A stretch of DNA of 64,000 bases from the NCBI GenBank assembly GCA_035529695.1, contig DATKWD010000015.1:1-64000 (forward strand), in the 5' to 3' direction. The stretch comes from DATKWD01 sp035529695. GTDB taxonomy: Bacteria > Actinomycetota > Acidimicrobiia > Acidimicrobiales > Salinilacustritrichaceae. The notes beneath the pieces were generated by a model that saw only the letters and a program-made list of their open reading frames with translations, was not told where the DNA came from and did not search any database. Below, in pieces: positions 33,621 to 42,702 of the stretch (position 1 is its first letter; each line of letters opens with the position of its first letter). Made by a program: the position numbers and the translations under genes.

Positions 33621-33646
33621 GGGACCAAGGTCACTTCTCGGTGACC
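33621..33646. promoter_or_regulatory. Possible operator between multicopper oxidase and PNPOx genes
   Basis: Two overlapping dyads lie in this 206-base divergent gap. GGGACCAAGGTCAC (33621-33634) resembles a DosR box core GGGACnnnnGTCCC with one mismatch. GGTCAC-6-GTGACC (33629-33646) is a perfect inverted repeat. Either could bind a regulator. The rest of the gap shows nothing I can name. Confidence 0.35.
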
Positions 33647-33732
33647 GCCGTCGCGTCAACCGCCAGACTGGAAGCGACATCAGGGACGTTCGGCCCTGCC
33701 GTGCACCCGCCTCGCCACCGCAGGATATCCGA

Positions 33733-34146
33733 GTGATCACCGACCGGAACGGGCTCGAGATCCTGGCTCGCGACGAGTGCCTGCGGCTTCTTGCCACGAT
33801 GACGCTCGGACGGGTCGGGGTCACGAGCGGTGCGCTTCCGGCGGTCCTGCCCGTGAACTTCTGCGTGAACGAAGAACGTGTCCTCATCCGCACGTCGGTC
33901 GGGACGAAACTCGACGCTGCGCTCCGGGACTGTGTGGTCGCGTTCGAAGTCGACGATTTCAACCCGGTCGATCACACCGGGTGGAGCGTGATGGTCACCG
34001 GCGTCGCCCACGAACTCGGCGGTGTCGAGACCCAGGCCATCGCACATGCGCCGCTCGCACGCTGGGCCCCGTACGGCGAGGGTCACACCATCGCGATTCC
34101 GACCGACATCGTCTCAGGTCGGCGCATCACCCACGATCGGTTCTGA
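33733..34146 (+). CDS. Pyridoxamine 5'-phosphate oxidase family (split-barrel flavin/F420) protein
   Basis: A 137-residue split-barrel protein. The family's early strands are LLATMTLGRVGVTSGALPAVLPVNF, then VLIRTSVGTKLDAA and VAFEVDDFNPVDHTGWSVMVTGVAHEL. This is the actinobacterial PNPOx-like group that binds FMN, F420 or heme rather than true PdxH. Some mycobacterial relatives belong to the DosR dormancy regulon, which fits the DosR-like box upstream. The GTG at 33733 starts at the first helix. It ends two bases before the convergent carotenoid oxygenase stop. Confidence 0.78.
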   Translation: MITDRNGLEILARDECLRLLATMTLGRVGVTSGALPAVLPVNFCVNEERVLIRTSVGTKLDAALRDCVVAFEVDDFNPVDHTGWSVMVTGVAHELGGVETQAIAHAPLARWAPYGEGHTIAIPTDIVSGRRITHDRF

Positions 34147-34147
34147 T

Positions 34148-35578
34148 TCAGGCCGCGAACCAGTTGGCGTGAAAGCCGAACGGGATGCGGCGGGGCACGC
34201 GGACCCGAGCGATCGGGCCGGCCTCGACGTCGCGGGCGTCGAGCACGCAGACGTCGGTGTGATCGGAGTCTGAGTAGTGGACGGCGTTGATCAGCCACCC
34301 GTCGTCCTCGTTCGAGCCGTCGGGATCCGGCGCGAACACCGACTCGCCCACGTGACCGTCGTCGCCCGAGTCCCAGAGCGTCCGCTCACCGGTCTGCTGG
34401 TCGTACTTGGCGATCGTGTCGAAGTCGCCGGGGCGGCCGAGGTCGCCGCCGAAGGCCGACAGATAGGCGTAGCGGCTCCGCACCCCGTTGTAGTCGTCGT
34501 TGAACCGGCAGAAGTCGCCCGGCAGATCGTCGAGCGACTCCCAGCCGGCGGTTCCGGCATCGAGGTCGACCCAGTAGCGAGCCGCGGTGCCCGGCTGGTT
34601 GTCGGCGGCTTGCTCGTCGAGCGGTGCCGTCGGGTCGATCCCGAAGTTCGGCGCGGCGATGCGCGAGCCGGTGAACTCGATGCGGTTGCCCTCGACCCAG
34701 CCGTTCCAGAAGTGCTGCACGTGGCCAGGCTCGACGTCGTACCAGGTCAGATCGTCGGCGGCTCCCATTCGGGGCATGACGCCGATCCGGGTGCCGTTCT
34801 CGGGCTTCCAGTTCACCAGTGGCGCCTTCCCGAGGTTCTCGAGGTCGAACACGATCGGCGAGTCGAGGAACACTGCATGGTCCTCGGTGATGATGAAGTC
34901 GTGCATCATCACCGGTGCAGGCAGCTCGATGTCGACGCTGTGCACCAGCTTCCCGGCCGCGTCGGCGACGTGGTAGCGCAGCTCGGGCTTGCCCAGGTTG
35001 TACGCGAAGAAGAGCAGCTCGCCGGTGCGCGGATCGATGCGGGGGTGCGCAGTCATCGACCCCACGAGGCGCCCGTCGAAGTCGTACTCGCCGATGGTTT
35101 CGAGATCGGGCGTGACCTCGGTCGGCACGCCGCCTTCCCACAGCGCAAGCCAGTGTCCGGCATGGCGGATGATGTGGGTGTTGGCCGGGTTCTTGACGGG
35201 TCCGGCATCTCCGGTGAGTTCGCGGTCGGGCCACTGCGACAGCTCGCTCAGGCCTCGGTAGACGGCCCTGCCGTTGCGGATCTCGGCCTCGAGTCCGCGT
35301 GAGCGAATCCAGCGATTGCGGTACGACGCGCTCCCATCAGCGAACGTGACCCCGTGGAGCATGCCGTCGCCGTCGAACATGTGATAGCTGCCGAGCGGTT
35401 CGAACATCGGGTTCGGTCCGTTGCGGACGAAGCTGCCGCGCAGACCTGCCGGGATCACCCCTTCGACCGGGCAGTGCTCGACCGTGAGCTCGTCGCCGAC
35501 GGGCAGCAGATTCCCCCGCAGATCGGGCTGGTTGAACGCGTTGACGACGGCGGGTTCGACTTCGGCGATGTCGGTCAT
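34148..35578 (-). CDS. Carotenoid oxygenase family protein 1
   Basis: A 476-residue member of the carotenoid cleavage oxygenase (RPE65/lignostilbene) family, which splits C=C bonds of carotenoids, apocarotenoids or stilbenes with non-heme iron. The four iron histidines are visible: H178 (TAHPRIDP), H226 (MMHDF), H289 (VQHFWN) and H470 (GFHANW). The N-terminal family phrase GSFVRNGPNP is also clear. The ATG at 35578 has a ribosome site AGGAG nine bases away. No export signal is seen, so it is cytoplasmic. It is the closer of the two family members here to plant and cyanobacterial enzymes. Confidence 0.9.
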   Translation of the reverse strand: MTDIAEVEPAVVNAFNQPDLRGNLLPVGDELTVEHCPVEGVIPAGLRGSFVRNGPNPMFEPLGSYHMFDGDGMLHGVTFADGSASYRNRWIRSRGLEAEIRNGRAVYRGLSELSQWPDRELTGDAGPVKNPANTHIIRHAGHWLALWEGGVPTEVTPDLETIGEYDFDGRLVGSMTAHPRIDPRTGELLFFAYNLGKPELRYHVADAAGKLVHSVDIELPAPVMMHDFIITEDHAVFLDSPIVFDLENLGKAPLVNWKPENGTRIGVMPRMGAADDLTWYDVEPGHVQHFWNGWVEGNRIEFTGSRIAAPNFGIDPTAPLDEQAADNQPGTAARYWVDLDAGTAGWESLDDLPGDFCRFNDDYNGVRSRYAYLSAFGGDLGRPGDFDTIAKYDQQTGERTLWDSGDDGHVGESVFAPDPDGSNEDDGWLINAVHYSDSDHTDVCVLDARDVEAGPIARVRVPRRIPFGFHANWFAA

Positions 35579-35643
35579 GGGTTGGATCTCCTGATCGGAA
35601 GGACGTGGGCGGTCGTGAGGATGCGATTGGGTGTGAGCCCGAA

Positions 35644-36654
35644 TCAGAGGTCGAAGGGAAGGACGAGGTTGAGATCGAAGGCGACGCTGACGTCGGAGCC
35701 GTTGACGACGACCTCGGCACATGCTGGACCGAAACCACCGAAGGCCACCAAGTCGCCGATGCCCGGCCGGGGCTCGCCTTGGCCGGTCGCATCGTCGATG
35801 AACCCGTTGACGAAGTACACACCGTTCGACACGCCCTCGATCGTGATCGCGACGGGCTCGCCGATCGCGACCAGCTCCAGCTCGTCGCGAAGCGAAGGGA
35901 ACACCGGCAACGGGGTTTCGCCGGTCTCGTCGTCGAAGCACGACGTGAACAGCCCGGCGTACCAGGGACCCACTCCGTCGCCACCCAGATCGGGCTCGAC
36001 GCTGCGAGTCACCTCGATGGTGACCGTGTGGGTCGAGCCGTCATCGACGATGGTGGACGGATCGACGCTGGGTTTGCCGTCGCCGGCCAGGATGCCCTCG
36101 TCGCCCTCGAAGCCGGGGAGCGTGAAGGGCATCTCGTAGTCGAGTTCGAGCACGAGCGGATCGGCGGCGCCGTCGACGACCTCGAACTCGACGCAGCGTG
36201 GGCTCAGATCACCGAACATGACGAGGTCGCCGGTGGCCGGCAGGTCTTCCTCCTGCTCGGGGTTGTCGACGTCGTCGACCCAGCCCGAGGCGAAATAGGT
36301 GCCGTCGGCCAGTCCGGCGAACCTGAACGGCACCTCGTCGGTCTCGTCGGTCACGGTGACCTCATCGTCGGCGACCATCGACAGCAGCGGCGGGACACCC
36401 GTGCCGAGGTCGTTGCGGCAGTCGGTGTCGAGCGTCAGGTGCAGAACGCCGACTCCGTCGCCGTCGTCGGCCAGGGGGACGGTCCGGCGGAACACTCCCT
36501 CGGCCTCGCCATCGCCGAGGTCGAGCTGACCGACGATCACGCCGTCGTCGGGGTCGACATCGGAGCCGGTCTGCGTCGCATCCGAGTCGCTGCCGCACGC
36601 CGCGATCACGAAGGCCGTCGCCATGAGCGCGGGAAGAAGTCGGCGGATGGTCAT
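35644..36654 (-). CDS. Lipoprotein with internal duplication, unknown function
   Basis: A 336-residue lipoprotein (lipobox VIAAC near residue 20). It contains two related halves. One carries GTYFASGWVDD ... GDLVMFGDLSPRCVEFEV, the other GVYFVNGFIDD ... GIGDLVAFGGFGPACAEVVV, about 190 residues apart. Each looks like a beta-sandwich unit with a cysteine near its end. I do not recognise a family. It lies between two carotenoid oxygenases and may bind substrate or carry it outside the membrane, which is a guess from position. The ATG at 36654 has a ribosome site (GGAG). It is divergent from the gene at 36693. Confidence 0.7.
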   Translation of the reverse strand: MTIRRLLPALMATAFVIAACGSDSDATQTGSDVDPDDGVIVGQLDLGDGEAEGVFRRTVPLADDGDGVGVLHLTLDTDCRNDLGTGVPPLLSMVADDEVTVTDETDEVPFRFAGLADGTYFASGWVDDVDNPEQEEDLPATGDLVMFGDLSPRCVEFEVVDGAADPLVLELDYEMPFTLPGFEGDEGILAGDGKPSVDPSTIVDDGSTHTVTIEVTRSVEPDLGGDGVGPWYAGLFTSCFDDETGETPLPVFPSLRDELELVAIGEPVAITIEGVSNGVYFVNGFIDDATGQGEPRPGIGDLVAFGGFGPACAEVVVNGSDVSVAFDLNLVLPFDL

Positions 36655-36680
36655 TGGGTTGCTCCAGAGGAAAGGGGGTC

Positions 36681-36686
36681 TACTGT
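36681..36686 (+). promoter_or_regulatory. -10 box (TACTGT) of a leaderless promoter
   Basis: TACTGT is followed after 6 bases by the ATG at 36693. It lies within the 38-base gap to the divergent lipoprotein gene. Confidence 0.5.
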
Positions 36687-36692
36687 GCAGAA

Positions 36693-37493
36693 ATGGCGGG
36701 AAGACGACACAACCTGACGCCGCGCGCACGCAAGGGGCGAGCGGCGCTCAAGCGGTTCATGTACAGCCAGATGGCGATTCGCTCGGCGATCATGATCGCC
36801 CTCGGCAAGGAACAGCCGCTGGTCACGTTCACCGTCGAGCAGGACCCGCCCTCGATCTATCTGGTGTTCGAGCTCGAGCCCGACCGGATGGACGACCTCA
36901 AGGCCAAGGCCAAGCTGCCGGCGGGCATCGAGCTGGCTCCGGTTCGTTGCCTCGAGGGCGACGAACCCCGCTACCTCATGGCGCTCAACGTCTATCGGGT
37001 GTCGGGCATCACCAACGGCCGGCGAGCCGAATGGTCGGTCTTCGTCGCCGAACCCGACGGGACACCGCGCTACATGGTGCTCGAACCGCGGGCGAGCGGA
37101 CGATCGCTCGATCCCGTGCGGCTGTTCACCAAGCCGAGCAGGGTCGATCACGCCCGCCACGGCGATGTCATCGAGACCGCCATCGGGCGCGACGGTGAGG
37201 CCTTCCGGTCGACCGTCGACCTCAGCAACGCCGAACCTGCGATCAACGACCGCGAGTGGGTCACGGCGAACGATCGCATCTACTGGGGCAACGGCATCTG
37301 TGATCGCACCTTCTACGACGCAGGGCTCGCCCACCCGGCGATGGTGTCGGTGCCCCCTGGCGACGCGACGGTCGACGACCAGAGCCCATGGGCCACCTTC
37401 GTCGACCCGGCGCCCGTCGCGATCACCCTGTTCACCGAGGCCATCGAGTTCGTCGTGTCGCCCTGGGAGAACGTCGGCGACCTCGAGGACTGA
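36693..37493 (+). CDS. Unknown protein between the two carotenoid oxygenases
   Basis: A 266-residue soluble protein that I cannot assign. It starts with a basic segment (AGRRHNLTPRARKGRAALKR). A mixed alpha/beta body follows with LVFELEPDRMDDLKAK, LMALNVYRVSGITNGRRAEWSVFV and MVLEPRASGRSLDP. The closing part is rich in Asp and Trp. The first half has a loose likeness to acetoacetate-decarboxylase-like beta barrels, which I would not rely on. It has its own leaderless promoter and is convergent with carotenoid oxygenase 2 (23 bases apart). Position suggests a role with the oxygenases. Confidence 0.65.
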   Translation: MAGRRHNLTPRARKGRAALKRFMYSQMAIRSAIMIALGKEQPLVTFTVEQDPPSIYLVFELEPDRMDDLKAKAKLPAGIELAPVRCLEGDEPRYLMALNVYRVSGITNGRRAEWSVFVAEPDGTPRYMVLEPRASGRSLDPVRLFTKPSRVDHARHGDVIETAIGRDGEAFRSTVDLSNAEPAINDREWVTANDRIYWGNGICDRTFYDAGLAHPAMVSVPPGDATVDDQSPWATFVDPAPVAITLFTEAIEFVVSPWENVGDLED

Positions 37494-37516
37494 GCGAGCA
37501 GACACCAGCGAGTCCT

Positions 37517-39238
37517 TCAACCGAGTTCTTCGTCGAGTCGGGTGGCGACCTTGTGGGCGACCTGTCGCGCATGGTCGTCGAGTGGAGCAAGCCGCTCCTC
37601 GGTGAGTTCGTCGGAGAACCGCAGCCGCTCGACATCGGGGGCGTCGACCGCCCGGTGGAGCCAGCCGGCATGGAGCAGCACCGACACACACGTTCCGTTC
37701 GGGGCCTTCGCGGTCGCGACCGGACCCTTGCCGACCGCCGACGCGTCGAACACCTCGACACGGAAGCCGTCGTCGTTGTGGACCGGCAACACGACGTAGC
37801 CGTCGTGGCCGCCGGGGTCGGAGCCCGCATACCGTGAGCCCCCGGTACCCGGGTCGCGGGGCACGAACGTGGGGCTCGAGATGAAGTCGTCGACGGAGGT
37901 GAACTCGTAGCGGTCGGCCAGCTCGGCCGAGCCACGCCGAAACGACGCCAGCACGCCAGGCGTGTCCTCGGTCGGGATGAGCGACTCGTCGATCCGGTCG
38001 GCATACCAGTCGAGCGACCGGCGCACGATGTTGCCGGGCCGGCAGCCGTGGTAGGCGAGGTGATGCAGCGTCGGCGCGGACAACCCCTCGGTGCTCCAGT
38101 CGATGGCCGAGAGCTGGAGGTTCCAGCCCCAGTCGGCGTTGCGGGCCTCGACGGTGTCGATCAGCTTCCCCGATTCGGGGTCGATGGTCGCCTCGCTCAT
38201 GGTCGACGGTGCGAGGTTCATCGAATACAGCCCCACATGCGCAGGGTCGACCGGATTGTCGTTGCGATCCAGGTCGTCGGAGCCGATCGGGAACGCGAGG
38301 TCGAGCATGTCCATGTGCTCGAAGACGACCCGGACACCGTCGCTGTCGTCCCACACGCCGTAGTAATGACCGGACGGGGGGCCCATCGTGAACTCCTGGG
38401 CGCGGAGGGGCTGGCCTGGCGCCGTTGCCTCGACCGCGTCCTTTCGAAGCAGGTACAGCGGCACGAAGTCGTCGATCGAGACCGACTTCTCACCACCCAA
38501 CATCGCGCCCGGGTCGGCCTTGAAGTTGCCCGAGTCGGCCAGGATGAGCCAGTCGCGCGTCTGGCTGATGGTGTGCATCGACCCCGCGACCTGGGCACCT
38601 TCGAGCGGCCACGCACTGACCTCGACGCCGCCGTCCCATCGCACGAGCCAGACGCTCTGCAGGAAGTTGTTGGCCAGGTCGGGAACCAGCTTGACCGTCC
38701 ACAGACAGTCGCGATCGGGATCGACGACCGGGTGCGCTGAAGAGAAGAGGAACGGAAGCACGTCGCCGAACAGTGGAAGGCTCGAACCGCCCCACGAGTC
38801 GAGCGTGCCGACGTCGCCCTTCCACTGCAGCGTCAGCGGATCGAGCTCGGCCGGTCGGCCGACGTCCCAGGTGGCGAAGAGCCGATCGCCCCAGGGCAGC
38901 GGCGCCGTGTTCGACATGTTCGGGGCGCCGAACGGAGCGGTGTAGCCGGTGGGTCCGGCGCTGAACAGGGTGGGGTCCTCGGCGAAGAGGCGGCGAGACG
39001 GCGAGTCGATGACTCGGCTTCGCCAGGCGAGCCTGTCGGCCGGCGCCCCGTGCTTGCCGCGCTCCAGCGACAGCCGTCGCATCATGCCGAAACCGAAGAA
39101 CGCATGGGCCATCGCGGGGTCGGGTTCGGGACTGCTGATGACGATCTCGCCGGTGAGGTCGTCGGGCCAGGTCCCCGAGGTGATCTCGAGGTCGAAGTCC
39201 TCCGGCGGCGCACTGGTGAGCGTGCGTGGAATCGGCAT
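37517..39238 (-). CDS. Carotenoid oxygenase family protein 2 (divergent)
   Basis: A 573-residue, strongly diverged member of the carotenoid oxygenase family. The four histidines can still be placed: H169 (SSAHPVVDPD), H222 (SMHTISQ), H308 (FEHMD) and H523 (LLHAGW). It is about 100 residues longer than the first paralogue. The N-terminal GSFVRNGPNP phrase is replaced by GEIVISSPEPDP, so it belongs to another subgroup and probably another substrate. A ribosome site (GAGGGA) precedes the ATG at 39238. Its promoter region holds the perfect palindrome at 39266-39298, shared with the divergent Rieske operon. Confidence 0.8.
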   Translation of the reverse strand: MPIPRTLTSAPPEDFDLEITSGTWPDDLTGEIVISSPEPDPAMAHAFFGFGMMRRLSLERGKHGAPADRLAWRSRVIDSPSRRLFAEDPTLFSAGPTGYTAPFGAPNMSNTAPLPWGDRLFATWDVGRPAELDPLTLQWKGDVGTLDSWGGSSLPLFGDVLPFLFSSAHPVVDPDRDCLWTVKLVPDLANNFLQSVWLVRWDGGVEVSAWPLEGAQVAGSMHTISQTRDWLILADSGNFKADPGAMLGGEKSVSIDDFVPLYLLRKDAVEATAPGQPLRAQEFTMGPPSGHYYGVWDDSDGVRVVFEHMDMLDLAFPIGSDDLDRNDNPVDPAHVGLYSMNLAPSTMSEATIDPESGKLIDTVEARNADWGWNLQLSAIDWSTEGLSAPTLHHLAYHGCRPGNIVRRSLDWYADRIDESLIPTEDTPGVLASFRRGSAELADRYEFTSVDDFISSPTFVPRDPGTGGSRYAGSDPGGHDGYVVLPVHNDDGFRVEVFDASAVGKGPVATAKAPNGTCVSVLLHAGWLHRAVDAPDVERLRFSDELTEERLAPLDDHARQVAHKVATRLDEELG

Positions 39239-39265
39239 GGTTGGCTTTCCCTCAGATCAGGCTGA

Positions 39266-39298
39266 CACGCCCACCCTAACACCGTTAGGGTGGGCGTG
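39266..39298. promoter_or_regulatory. Palindromic operator O1 (15-bp perfect arms)
   Basis: CACGCCCACCCTAAC at 39266-39280, three bases, then its exact reverse complement at 39284-39298. It lies between divergent carotenoid oxygenase 2 (28 bases to its ATG) and the Rieske gene (60 bases to its ATG). The core CCCTAACACCGTTAGG recurs at 49553-49568 with one change. Size and layout fit a TetR-family operator. Confidence 0.75.
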
Positions 39299-39357
39299 GC
39301 ACGGAACACCTGCCGGGTGCGACGAACTCATCACCCGGCGACGACACGAGGGGAACC

Positions 39358-40572
39358 ATGGACGCTGCGCTCGAGACCACCATCCGATCGAGGATGGCGG
39401 AGGAGAAGGAACGGACCGATCCGCCGGTCGACGGCGTCGAGGTCCCACCGATCCCGGTCGGTCGCTACTACGACCCCGAGTTCTTCGCGCTCGAGAAGGC
39501 ACACATCTGGTCGCGGAGCTGGCTCTTCGCCGGGCACGCCTCGCAGGTGGCCGAGACCGGTGCCTACCTCCGCTTCGAACGAAGCGGATCGCCGATCGTG
39601 ATCGTGCGAGGCGAAGACGACGTGATCCGAGCGTTCTACAACAGCTGCCGCCATCGCGGCGCGCCCGTCGTGCGTGACGAGTGCGGGACGGCTCGCCGCC
39701 TCACCTGCCAGTACCACTCGTGGTCCTACGGCATCGACGGCGAGTTGAAGGCCGTGCCCGAGAGCAGGTCGTTCGTCGACATCGACACCGATTCGCTGGG
39801 CCTCATCCCGGTCCGGTGCGAGACCTATCAGGACTGGATCTTCGTCAACGAGGATCCCGACGCCGAGCCGCTCGGCGACGCACTCGGACCGCTTGTCGAC
39901 CAGATGGGCGAGATCAACGGGGCGTCACTCCGCCGTCTCGGAACGCAGACCCATCAGATCAACGCCAACTGGAAGGTCGTCGTCGACGCGTTCCTCGAGG
40001 TGTACCACGTGCGAACCGTCCACCCGGACAACGCCGCGTTCCTCTACGACGACCATTCGGTCACGGTCACCATGCTCCCGAAGGGCCACAGCCGGCTCAC
40101 CGTGCCCAAGTTCGAGATGATGATCGACATCGTGGCGCCGTCGCCCGAAGGCGACAATCCGTCGGTCGGCAGCCTGTGGCGCGAGACGAGCACCTCGTTC
40201 GGCATCTTCCCCAACGTCATCGCCCCGATGGACACCGGCGCCTTCGCGTTCCTCTGTGCGTGGCCGATCGACGAGCGCACCACCGAACTCGAGCTCGCCT
40301 GGTGGGCTCCCGACTGGGGTGATGGCGACGCTCCGGACGAACACGTCATGCGCATGACGCTGTTCGAGACGGTGATGGGTCAGGACATCGCCAACATGGC
40401 CCCGATCCAGGCATCGATCGAGTCGCCGGGCGCCCGACCGTTCCAGATCGGCTGGCACGAGCGGCTCATCCACCACTTCCACCGGGCCGTCGACCTCGCC
40501 ATCGGCGAAGAGAACGTCCCCGCCGAACTGACCGTGTCCGATGCCCTCGACGGCCACGTCGGCCTGATCTGA
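39358..40572 (+). CDS. Rieske non-heme iron oxygenase, alpha subunit
   Basis: A 404-residue terminal oxygenase that hydroxylates or demethylates an organic substrate using O2 and electrons from a reductase. The Rieske cluster ligands are C97-x-H99 (CRHRG) and C117-x2-H120 (CQYHSW). The mononuclear iron site is D210 with H217 and H222 (DAFLEVYHVRTVH), completed by a later Asp (MGQDIANM). A ribosome site (GAGGGG) precedes the ATG. It is the first gene of a six-gene operon. No ferredoxin or reductase is encoded nearby, so it must borrow electrons. Substrate unknown. Confidence 0.9.
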   Translation: MDAALETTIRSRMAEEKERTDPPVDGVEVPPIPVGRYYDPEFFALEKAHIWSRSWLFAGHASQVAETGAYLRFERSGSPIVIVRGEDDVIRAFYNSCRHRGAPVVRDECGTARRLTCQYHSWSYGIDGELKAVPESRSFVDIDTDSLGLIPVRCETYQDWIFVNEDPDAEPLGDALGPLVDQMGEINGASLRRLGTQTHQINANWKVVVDAFLEVYHVRTVHPDNAAFLYDDHSVTVTMLPKGHSRLTVPKFEMMIDIVAPSPEGDNPSVGSLWRETSTSFGIFPNVIAPMDTGAFAFLCAWPIDERTTELELAWWAPDWGDGDAPDEHVMRMTLFETVMGQDIANMAPIQASIESPGARPFQIGWHERLIHHFHRAVDLAIGEENVPAELTVSDALDGHVGLI

Positions 40573-40588
40573 CCGGACACGAGACGCC

Positions 40589-41932
40589 GTGACCGACGAG
40601 ATCCTCATCACCGGTGGCACGCTGATCGACGGTTCGGGCTCGGCGCCACAGCCCGACACCGACGTCCTGACTCGCGGCGATGCCATCGCCGCGATCGGCG
40701 CAGCCGCGACCGCGGCCGCCTCGGCCGGCGCGGTGCGCATCGATGCCACCGGCAAGACCGTGATGCCGGGGCTGATCGACGCCCACGTCCACTGCACGTT
40801 CGACGACGTGTCGTCGAACGACGAGCTGTTCTTCCACCGCGACCCGGCCACCGCTGCCGTCGTCACGGGGTTCAACCTCCCCAAGCTGCTGCTCGCAGGT
40901 GTGACGTCGATGTTCGATCCGGACACGCTGTTCGAGATGGGGCCCGCCATCCGCAACGCGGTCGATGCCGGGGTCATCGAGGGTCCCCGCATGACCGTGG
41001 GCGTCCAAGCGCTGCTCACCTCGGTGGGTGGGACCGCTGGAAAGCTGATCCCCGACGAGGGAAAGGTCGGGTACGCGCGGGTCGTCAACACCACCGACGA
41101 GATGGTCGTCTGGACTCGGCGCCACATCAAGGCAGGTGCCGACTGGATCAAGATCCACGCCACCGGCCGGATCCCGGGCAAGGCGGGCGAGCTCCCGGTC
41201 TGGACCGAAGACGAGCTCCGCGTCGTGTGCGAAACCGCGCACGACCTCGACACGCTGGTCACCGCCCACTGCCGCGACGCGACCTCGACCCTTCGGGCCG
41301 CACGAGCCGGCGTCGACCTCATCCTGCACGGCTCGTTCATGGACGAATCAGGGCTCGAGGCCGTGGTCGAGGCCGGCGCGGCCCTGTGCCCGACGTTCAC
41401 GTTCCTGGCAAACCTCGCCGACCACGGCGATGCGGTCGGGGCGGGTGAGGGCATGACCGACATCTTCCGCGGCGAGATCGAAGCGACGGGCGAGATGATG
41501 CGGCGAGCCTTCGATGCCGGCGTTCCGATCCTGTGCGGGTCCGAATCCGGCTTCGCGCTCACGCCCTACGGCCACTGGCACGCCCGTGAGATGGAGGTGT
41601 TCGTCGACGCGCTCGGCCTCAGCCCCCTCGACGCGATCACGTGCGCCACGGCAAACGGGGCCATCGCCATGCGTCGCACCGACATCGGTCAGGTCATCGA
41701 AGGGTGGGCCGCCGACCTCCTCGTGGTCGATGGCGACCCGTCGACCGACGTCACGATCCTGGCAGACCGATCGAAGCTGTCTGCGGTGATCAGCCGCGGG
41801 CGTTCGGTGGAACTCGAGCGACCGTGGCCGACGCGGTCGTCACTGCCGGACGAGCGGGTCGCCTCCTGGGCACGCGACATCCTGACCCGCGAGCGCGCCG
41901 GGCTTCCCGGGCCGATGGGGGCACCGACGTGA
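40589..41932 (+). CDS. Metal-dependent amidohydrolase superfamily protein (prolidase/imidazolonepropionase-like)
   Basis: A 447-residue TIM-barrel hydrolase. The metal motif HxH is H66/H68 (DAHVH), the bridging lysine is in WIKIHATG, and two histidines lie in TAHCRD and LILHGSF. The last metal Asp of the family (usually GTDxG) reads GSESG, so a Glu takes its place. The C-terminal beta strands carry ADLLVVDGDP. It hydrolyses an amide, lactone or C-N/C-C bond. The GTG start lies 16 bases after the Rieske stop, and the next gene starts in its stop codon. Confidence 0.85.
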   Translation: MTDEILITGGTLIDGSGSAPQPDTDVLTRGDAIAAIGAAATAAASAGAVRIDATGKTVMPGLIDAHVHCTFDDVSSNDELFFHRDPATAAVVTGFNLPKLLLAGVTSMFDPDTLFEMGPAIRNAVDAGVIEGPRMTVGVQALLTSVGGTAGKLIPDEGKVGYARVVNTTDEMVVWTRRHIKAGADWIKIHATGRIPGKAGELPVWTEDELRVVCETAHDLDTLVTAHCRDATSTLRAARAGVDLILHGSFMDESGLEAVVEAGAALCPTFTFLANLADHGDAVGAGEGMTDIFRGEIEATGEMMRRAFDAGVPILCGSESGFALTPYGHWHAREMEVFVDALGLSPLDAITCATANGAIAMRRTDIGQVIEGWAADLLVVDGDPSTDVTILADRSKLSAVISRGRSVELERPWPTRSSLPDERVASWARDILTRERAGLPGPMGAPT

Positions 41933-42702
41933 GCCGGCCGAAACTGCTGGTCACCGGCGGTGCCGCCGGATTGGGCGCTGCGATCGGTGCCGCCGCAGCC
42001 GAGGCCGGCTACCGCCTCGGGTTGTTCGACGTCGATGCGGACGCCGTTGCATCGACCGCTGCCGCCATCGACGGTTCGACGGCGCTCGTCGGCTCGACCA
42101 CCGATGCCGATGCCGTCGAGGCCGCCCTCGACGAGTTCGGAACGCCTGACGTCCTGGTCAACAACGCGGGCATCGTTCGCTTCGGCCCGCTGCTCGATCT
42201 CGACGAGACCGACTGGCGAACCGTGGTCGAAGTCAACCTCACCGGGACCTTCGTCACCGCGAGAGCCGTGGCCCGTCGCATGATCGACATCGGTCGGGGC
42301 TCGATCGTGAACATCTCGTCGATGAACGGCGTCGCCGCCGGCCCCAACTCGGGTGCCTACGGAGCCACCAAGGCGGCGATCGGCCTCCTGACCCAGCAGA
42401 TGTCGCTCGAGTGGTCGCCCACGCTTCGCGTGAACGCCGTGGCTCCGGGCTTGATCGATGCCGGGATGTCCGAGCAGGTCTACGCCGATCCGGCCACCAG
42501 AGCCGCACGCGAGCAGCGGGTCCCGATGGGACGCCTGGGCCGGGCCGACGACGTGGCGAGCGCGGTGCTGTGGCTGGCCTCGGACGCAGCGTCCTACGTC
42601 ACCGGACAGACGCTGCTGGTCGACGGCGGGGTGACGGGCGCCATCATCACGACCCTGCCTCGCCCGCGCTCGGTCGACGGCGTGGGCCACCGCGACCCAT
42701 GA
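41929..42702 (+). CDS. SDR family oxidoreductase of the Rieske operon
   Basis: A 257-residue short-chain dehydrogenase: TGGAAGLGAAIGAAA near residue 9, VNNAGIVRFGPL, the serine in ISSMNG and YGATK. The ending VTGQTLLVDGGV is typical. It starts with the GTG that overlaps the hydrolase stop (GTGA at 41929-41932) and its own stop overlaps the next ATG. It would oxidise an alcohol or diol made by the oxygenases. It uses NAD by the Asp after strand two (LFDVDAD). Confidence 0.9.
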   Translation: MSRPKLLVTGGAAGLGAAIGAAAAEAGYRLGLFDVDADAVASTAAAIDGSTALVGSTTDADAVEAALDEFGTPDVLVNNAGIVRFGPLLDLDETDWRTVVEVNLTGTFVTARAVARRMIDIGRGSIVNISSMNGVAAGPNSGAYGATKAAIGLLTQQMSLEWSPTLRVNAVAPGLIDAGMSEQVYADPATRAAREQRVPMGRLGRADDVASAVLWLASDAASYVTGQTLLVDGGVTGAIITTLPRPRSVDGVGHRDP

